A stretch of DNA of 62,000 nucleotides from Cristatella mucedo (taxonomy: Eukaryota; Bryozoa; Phylactolaemata; Cristatellidae), in contig WPIO01000040.1 in the NCBI GenBank assembly GCA_009760855.2, positions 52,501-114,500 of the forward strand, written 5' to 3'. Shown piece after piece: positions 48,901 to 62,000 of this stretch (position 1 is the first letter of the stretch; every line of letters begins with the position of its first letter). The position numbers were made by a program, and so were the translations under genes. The notes below the pieces were generated by a model, which searched no databases, was not told the DNA's origin, and saw nothing but the letters and a program-made list of their open reading frames with translations.

Positions 48901-50976
48901 GGGTTTGAATCCTGCGGTGGGTTATCCTTTATCCACTGCAAGCGTAGGCGATAGCCATTAAGGCTCTTCTGTCGCAATACAAAAGAGGCTGTTAAATCAT
49001 CTAGTAATTTTTTATATATTTTTTAGGCGCACAAACGTACAAAACTACCATCTTTCGCAGTTTGTCTATGACTACACCCCTCCCTTCCACCGCCCCACCC
49101 TGTCGTCGCGAGAGAGGGGACGCGATGGGCTGCTGTGCTCGCGGCTAACAGCTGTTTAAGGCAGGTGTTTAGATCGACCCATTGTGCTTCCTTTATTCGT
49201 CTCTTGGAGGGTGAGAGTTGATTTTAAGCAGGTCTCTTTGTGTGAAGGTTTTCCATTGCATTCTATGTTTGACATTTGTGGGCTTTGGATGATGCCTTTT
49301 AATGAGAAAGCCACCGTACCATCCTCGCAGGCCGACGACATGGCAGCAGCTCGTACCGGCTCATTACCGATTTTGTGTGCATCCACCAACACATTCATTG
49401 CTGCTTGCATTGTTTTGAGTCCATTGATAGTAAATGTGGTGATTACCTGCTGCTCTCACTTTGGCCAAGTGATAACATGAAGTATAGGAAGTAACAAGTC
49501 CTCGGCCCTGCTCCAATTGTTTTAGTTGTCAGTCGGGCCTTCCACTGATCTGCTGCTGGGGGTTTCACATCCATTCGGCGATCTTAGCAATACAGTGGGT
49601 AAGTAACTCAGCCAGTGCTGCGCTGTGCTGCCATGTGTGCATCTGCTACTTTCTCTCTCCCTTCTTCCCGCCCCCTCTATTTTCACTAGAGTCGCTGCTC
49701 ACCTGCCATAGCTAGAAGTGGCTCGGTCACTCATCAAGGCTAGAAGACTGAGTGGCGTTTTACGACTGGTGCCCACACGTATTGCTGATTCCTCGGGTTC
49801 TGCTGCCGAGGCGTACGGCAAGTCCGATGCCTTTTTAGTCGGGGGGGGGGGGGGCAATGGACACCGAGGCCAGCGCCAGCTTGCCGAGCAGTCGTGTGCA
49901 AACCTCAAGCAGTCGCGCATGTATTTTCTTGGGAGCTGAGAGTAGCAGCAGCCCCCCTTTGAAGCTTCAGTCACATGCTACAAATTGCACACCCAGCTGG
50001 GCCTACCAATTGCCCATCCCATGAGTGGGCTAGCCGAGTGGACTGGAGCGCCTGCAGCCACGGCAGGAGGGCGCTAGCTCGGAGTCATCTTTTAACCTTG
50101 AGTGAATGCGTCCAGGCCGGCAACCCCGCCCTGCCTGCGATTACTAGTCTGTTTGCGATCTGTTGCCAGCTTTTGAAGCACCGGCTCCCTTTTGCAGCAG
50201 GCCGTTCGGTCAGTGTCGACAGCCTGGGCTCCGAGCTCAACGTCTTCAAGCCGATTCGCTCCTATCCTCTGACGCCGCCACGGGACGGGAAGAGGCTGAC
50301 TGGAGGTGGCGCCTCAGCCACACTGGCAGCGCCCAAGGCCGCCCGGCGGCTGCTCCAGCACAGCAGCGTCGTTCCAGCGCGTTTAGGCCCTGCAGCCGAG
50401 TGTGCGGTGGCAGCCGATGAAGAGCCGACTCGTGGTCGGTCACGCGACTCATCTGCCAAGCAGTGGGTCAGCAACTCGGGCGGCCGCAACGCCAAGGGCT
50501 CGGCAGCAGAGGCAGTGCAAGTGGCCACGGCCCGCGGCGGCAGGCGGCAGCCGCGCCGCTCGTCGGCTTCGTCCAGCTCGTCGGCTGCTGCTTGCCTGTC
50601 CGACGTGCGCCCACCATCGCTGGTCGACGAGACGGCGCTGCCGCTGTGGCGTCTCGCCGGAGCCAGCAGCAACAGCAGCGGCCCGACGCCCTGCCCGCTG
50701 TTGCCGAGCTTCGACAATGGCGGTGGCCGAGGCGACGACGACGAGTTTGCCAAGCTTTTGCAGAGCATGTACGACATGGAGCTCAAGTACAAGCTGAACG
50801 GCGTGCGAATGCCCGGCAGTGGGCTCGAGTACGCGCTGCGGCGGCAGCGGCGCGCCTCGTCGAAACTGCGGCAGGGTGATCCGTCGCCGCCGATGCTTGA
50901 GGCCGCTGCCGAGCCTGGAGCCGACTCGCCTCCGCCGGCCAAGGTCGCTCGCCGAGGCCGGCCCCCCAAGCACTGA
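42627..50976 (+). CDS. RNF168-like: RNF168/RNF169-type RING E3 ubiquitin ligase, complete
   Basis: Four exons join in phase: 42627-42906, 45246-45322, 45422-45847 and 50170-50976 (529 residues; human RNF168 is 571). The ATG sits in GAGCCACCATGT, an ideal start context. The N-terminal C3HC4 RING has Cys9, Cys12, Cys24, His26, Cys29, Cys32, Cys44 and Cys47, followed by the basic helix WSQIKKRFKKEL. Exon 2 encodes QPGEIYREYLAELTK. Exon 3 has an Arg/Glu helix with ESEALARRLQAEED, matching a ubiquitin-binding UMI/MIU helix. The last exon has ELNVFKPIRSYPLTPPR and, near the end, DEFAKLLQSMYDMELK then LEYALRRQR, matching the MIU2 plus LRM2 pair. Family members ubiquitinate H2A/H2AX at DNA breaks and read the mark through these helices. 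Confidence 0.92.
43912..44020. repeat. 51-base perfect palindrome at a LINE fragment
   Basis: The arms 43912-43962 and 43970-44020 are exact complements with a 7-base spacer. The right arm runs straight into a reverse-transcriptase fragment, and the left arm is the same LINE sequence reversed. Confidence 0.95.
44005..44112 (+). pseudogene. LINE reverse transcriptase fragment (motif A region)
   Basis: The plus strand reads LLDLSAVCNTIDHQVLLERL and then SSHQGITGTSLQW, which corresponds to the RT motif A region (LDLSAAFDTIDH) of L2/CR1 elements. It stops abruptly at the CCCTAAA tract. Confidence 0.82.
44113..44280 (+). repeat. Degenerate CCCTAAA telomere-like repeat tract
   Basis: About 165 bases of CCCTAAA units mixed with variants such as CTCTAAA, CCCTACA and CCGAAAC, including a longer internal duplication with AAACCATA and AAGTCTAAACCC. 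The unit reads TTTAGGG on the other strand. Confidence 0.9.
46682..46921 (-). pseudogene. LINE reverse transcriptase fragment (palm domain)
   Basis: The frame reads GVPQGSSLDPVLFSIYTEPL and then YHIYADDSRLF. These are the conserved RT motifs B (GVPQGS) and C (the catalytic YADD box; both aspartates present) of a non-LTR retrotransposon of L2/CR1 type. Flanking sequence is damaged, so the copy is not autonomous. It lies in the large RNF168 intron. Confidence 0.88.
47328..48240 (-). mobile_element. LINE family A, longest 3' copy in the window
   Basis: The minus strand runs through a decayed RT C-terminus (LVHAFGTSRLDFCN, then LFIIWLQPTYQ) into the 3' untranslated region and tail, and ends in ATT repeats at 47328. 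Together with the RT fragment at 46682-46921 it makes this intron rich in family A material. Confidence 0.78.
48835..49005 (+). mobile_element. tRNA-derived SINE
   Basis: The A-box-like GATGGCACACTAGGTAAGGC and B-box-like GGGTTTGAATCC are spaced as in a tRNA. The same body as the 19130 copy follows. The acceptor arms do not pair, so it is a SINE head rather than a tRNA. Confidence 0.75.
50170..50976 (+). CDS. RNF168-like terminal exon with MIU2-LRM2
   Basis: The acceptor TTGCCAG|CTT at 50169 is phase 0 and matches the end of exon 3 (AGG|GTAAGA at 45847). The exon encodes a conserved FKPI block at its start, a disordered Ala/Arg/Ser middle, the ubiquitin-binding helix and adjacent nucleosome-targeting motif, and a basic end (KVARRGRPPKH), which resembles an AT-hook core (RGRP). 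Confidence 0.85.
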   Translation, partial: LLKHRLPFAAGRSVSVDSLGSELNVFKPIRSYPLTPPRDGKRLTGGGASATLAAPKAARRLLQHSSVVPARLGPAAECAVAADEEPTRGRSRDSSAKQWVSNSGGRNAKGSAAEAVQVATARGGRRQPRRSSASSSSSAAACLSDVRPPSLVDETALPLWRLAGASSNSSGPTPCPLLPSFDNGGGRGDDDEFAKLLQSMYDMELKYKLNGVRMPGSGLEYALRRQRRASSKLRQGDPSPPMLEAAAEPGADSPPPAKVARRGRPPKH

Positions 50977-51775
50977 GCCGAGCTTGGCCGGCGAACCCTC
51001 ACATCACCTGCCGTGCATGCCTTCGTCAGCTGTTGCCACCCTACCCCATTGGGTGGCTGCTGCCAAGCGTTTGCAGCATCGCTTGATGTTCGGTTTTGTC
51101 AGGTGGTAGTGTGGGAGTAGCATTAATTACATATTTTCACTATACAAGGCAAGTTGTAGAGCAAACGATGCATATTTTCACCACGTCTAGTAAGTTGCTG
51201 CTAGACTTGCTTCGAACGAATTTGATGGACGGCGTGTAAAAGTGTCCGCGACGATAGTCTTTTGGTGTAGCCTATACAGCGATGGCTGGTAAACAAACTA
51301 AGTCTGAACTGGAGGCGTCTTATGTCGGAAATTGTAAATCTGACGAGCCTGTCTTAGCTGAGCTGGTGAAGAGATTGCAGGCCTGGGTAATTTTTAGGGA
51401 GGACCGCCCCACGGAAGGAGATGGTCGATTAGGTTGACATAAACCTGAAGCAACAGCATGATTATTGCCTGCTGAGTTCGATGGAGCTGCTAGATTTTAT
51501 CCCGATTCTTTCCGAATCGCGGTATTAATGTAATTTGGCAAGCGTCGCGTGCAATGAAAGCAGCACATAAGATATGATTGATCAGATCATCCCCTCCAGC
51601 TTATCTTAATTGTCTTCTGGCTTAGCAGCTCCTGCTGCTTGCCACGTGGAACTTGGCCAACGCAGAGGCAACCTCAAGGGCTCGATAGCACTGAGTGAAA
51701 TAGACATAATTTCTAGAATATAACCTTTCTTATCGAATGTGAAGCCTTGGAAGAATGGATCGGAATCTAATTCAC

Positions 51776-52178
51776 GGTGAGTTCTTGAGCTGGACTTCAT
51801 CATCCAAAAGCATTGCCTCAAGCACCAGTCGGTACATCAGAATCTTGTCAGCACCCTTCGTCATTCGGTCAAACATAGCTACGTTATAGTCTGCTTCTGC
51901 AACTGAAGAGGTAACGTGATCAAGTTTACCTATGTAAGTGCACACTGAATCTTGTTGCATTCGAGTGGAGGGAAGTCTTTGTTCACGTACTGCAGTCTAC
52001 ACCGAGAACCACCTTTGAGCATTAACAGAAGTAAGATCAGGAGAGGCCACTCATGGCTTGGCTGTGCACTGGCTGTCGTGCACAGCCAAGCCTTGATTGG
52101 TGAGAACTGCTTGGTAAATCTTTGTCGTTCCGTTAAATTTAATGACGCCACCAATTCCCATAAAGTCGACCAACCCAT
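51776..52178 (-). CDS. Unassigned candidate minus-strand exons
   Basis: Two segments look like exons. 51902-51776 encodes AEADYNVAMFDRMTKGADKI and LMYRLVLEAMLLDDEVQLK after the acceptor CTTCAG. 51989-51930 lies between CTGCAG and TAG|GTAAAC and is phase-compatible with it. Upstream, near 52178-52056, a frame reads FMGIGGVIKFNGTTKIYQAV and then LTNQGLAVHDSQ. I do not recognise a family. They lie past the BLTP1 stop, so they would be a separate gene or a decayed copy. A downstream frame (51720-51780) has no clear stop context. Confidence 0.3.
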
Positions 52179-53004
52179 TTCGAGTTGTCCGACACGTCTG
52201 CGGCTGCATACAAACTGACCTTCGGCTGCTAGCTGTTGGTGCTTCTGCTTGCCAGCAGGCTAATGCAGATTAGTCCGGAGCTGAAGGGAGGGGGTGTACA
52301 CTTCATCTGGGGTAAAGAGCTTGGTTGGGGGCAGGGTAGTAGAGCTATCGAAGAGCCGGGTCTGGCGAAGGATCTCCGAAAAGTAGCAACCCGGTGCAGA
52401 GGCACAAGCGAGCTTGCAGGCTAACACACAGGTGGAATGCTTTCTAGCCAGCCCCCCCCCCTTGTACTGCCACTCCCAGTAAAGGCAGATAAGCACGAGA
52501 ACGAGGTCACATGATTTAATTTCCACAGCCACCATCTAAACGCTCTGGTTACAAACGAAATAGAGAATTATCAGCTCGGCGTATGCATAAAAAGACGAGC
52601 CCGATGAATCAAAGGAAAAGAAGTAAGCTGCAAGCACTACCGGGGAGGGGGAGCTCGACGCAACTGAACTGAAACGCTCACTGTGGCCACTGAATCGATG
52701 GCGTCTGGCTCAATCCCCCTTTCCCGGAGGGGGGATGGTGAAGGGGACGGGCTAGGTTGAGCGAATCGGTGCATGAGCATGGCTTCGGGCAGGCCGTGCC
52801 ACCACCGAGTGCCGGCAGCAAACGTCGTGGGGGAAGTGCTCGGGCGGACCACGACCGAGGAGGAAGCACTGCATACCGATTCGCAGCAGTAGCCTGCGTA
52901 GTCCGCAGAGCACGAGCGGACGGATCCACGACGTCAGGCAAGAGAGCAGTCAGGAACAGACGACTCAAGAGGCGTCAGCAACGGCTCTCGCAACACTCGG
53001 GCCG

Positions 53005-61300
<8,296 letters not shown>

Positions 61301-62000
61301 CTGCAAGGGCGCCGGCGGCAGGCTAGAGGTGAGGCTGGCGCTAGTACGAGCGTGGGGGTGAGGCTGAGCGAAGCGCCGCTCCCATGCGAGCTGCACACCT
61401 TGAGGGACAGACCTCGAGGCACACCGACCGACGGCCGTGCTCAAAGCTAGAGGCGCCGTCACTCTGTCCGGCGAAGAAGGTCGCACTCCCGCACACTCGC
61501 ATCTGGTGCTACGGGCGCGGAAATCTCTACTCATTAAAGTGACAAAGGCCGTCACACCACGATGCCACACTTGTGGCACGTGGCAAGATGGCAAATTTCC
61601 GTCAAGTGGCAAGATGATGCAGCACTGCCTTCCGTGACGGAACTACTATGACTCAGTGAAGCGAGTCCTCAGGCTGCAGTGAGCTGCTCGTAAGAGATGA
61701 TAGAAATTAGAAATACTAGACATACTCTCAATATCTCTCGATTGACTGGTGTGCACCTAAAAACGGCATTGCAGCTAGGCCCGGCTCGACCACACCCCAG
61801 GAAGCATGGCAAAAGGGTCGAGCAGCAGGTGCCCTCGTGTGTCAGCCAGGTGCGGCGGTCGACTGGTGATCGCCTAAACAGGTGGCACGTGGGCAGAGAG
61901 ATTTAAACGAAAAGAGGTTCGCAGCTTCGCACCGCCTACGGCTGGGCCGCGATCCCACAAGATGAAGATCCCATCCTGTGCAGGCACTAGCTATTCACTC
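61301..62000. other. BLTP1 intron at the window edge
   Basis: A single-arm relative of the 27991 fold-back repeat lies at about 61580-61690. No further BLTP1 exon was recognised before the window ends. Confidence 0.5.

Larger units (their letters stand above)
45848..50169. other. Third intron of the RNF168-like gene
   Basis: A 4.3-kb intron with the RT palm fragment (46682-46921), the longest LINE family A copy (47328-48240), a SINE (48835-49005) and a 14-base G run at 49841-49854. Minus-strand frames at 49156-49410 are unassigned. Confidence 0.65.

Noticed and set aside
48845-48930. Possible tRNA gene
   Set aside because: A- and B-box-like blocks are present but the acceptor stem does not pair, and the same head and body recur at 19130, so it is a SINE.

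Overview
The window is animal nuclear DNA from a non-vertebrate bilaterian. It carries spliced genes with GT-AG introns, neuronal and ciliary gene families, tRNA-derived SINEs, L2/CR1-type LINE remnants, a hAT transposon and long microsatellites. The exact lineage cannot be fixed from sequence alone. Most open reading frames here are shadows. The real genes were rebuilt exon by exon from family motifs, splice signals and reading phase.

Five protein-coding genes can be supported. (1) Plus strand, about 2479-18594: the 3' part of a Cav2-type (N/P/Q, cacophony-like) voltage-gated calcium channel alpha1 subunit, from domain IV S4 to the C-terminal DTDWC. (2) Minus strand, 23372-21126: a CIMAP/ODF3 (SHIPPO, STPGR-repeat) ciliary protein. 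(3) Minus strand, 34579-26824: a complete six-exon tetraspanin. (4) Plus strand, 42627-50976: a complete four-exon RNF168/RNF169-type RING E3 ligase. (5) Minus strand, 61300-53005: the last six exons of a BLTP1/tweek (KIAA1109) bridge-like lipid-transfer protein, whose 5' part lies beyond the right edge. RNF168 and BLTP1 converge tail to tail. Cav2 converges on the CIMAP/tetraspanin pair. One cluster of possible minus-strand exons (51.8-52.2 kb) remains unassigned.

Between the genes lie a 3.39-kb hAT element (36626-40012) with TIRs and an 8-bp target duplication but a broken transposase, carrying a nested TIR element. There are two LINE families, whose 3' ends recur many times, and SINEs that share a tail with one of them. 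There are several fold-back palindromes, a degenerate CCCTAAA telomere-like tract, large TC, AT/GT and CA microsatellites, and repeated poly-C/poly-G runs.

No operon-like organisation is visible and no functional link between the five genes is implied. The most interesting signals are internal repeats in the Cav2 tail, a probable GC-AG intron in the tetraspanin, the palindrome/LINE/telomere-like junction at 43.9-44.3 kb, and the LINE-SINE shared tail.
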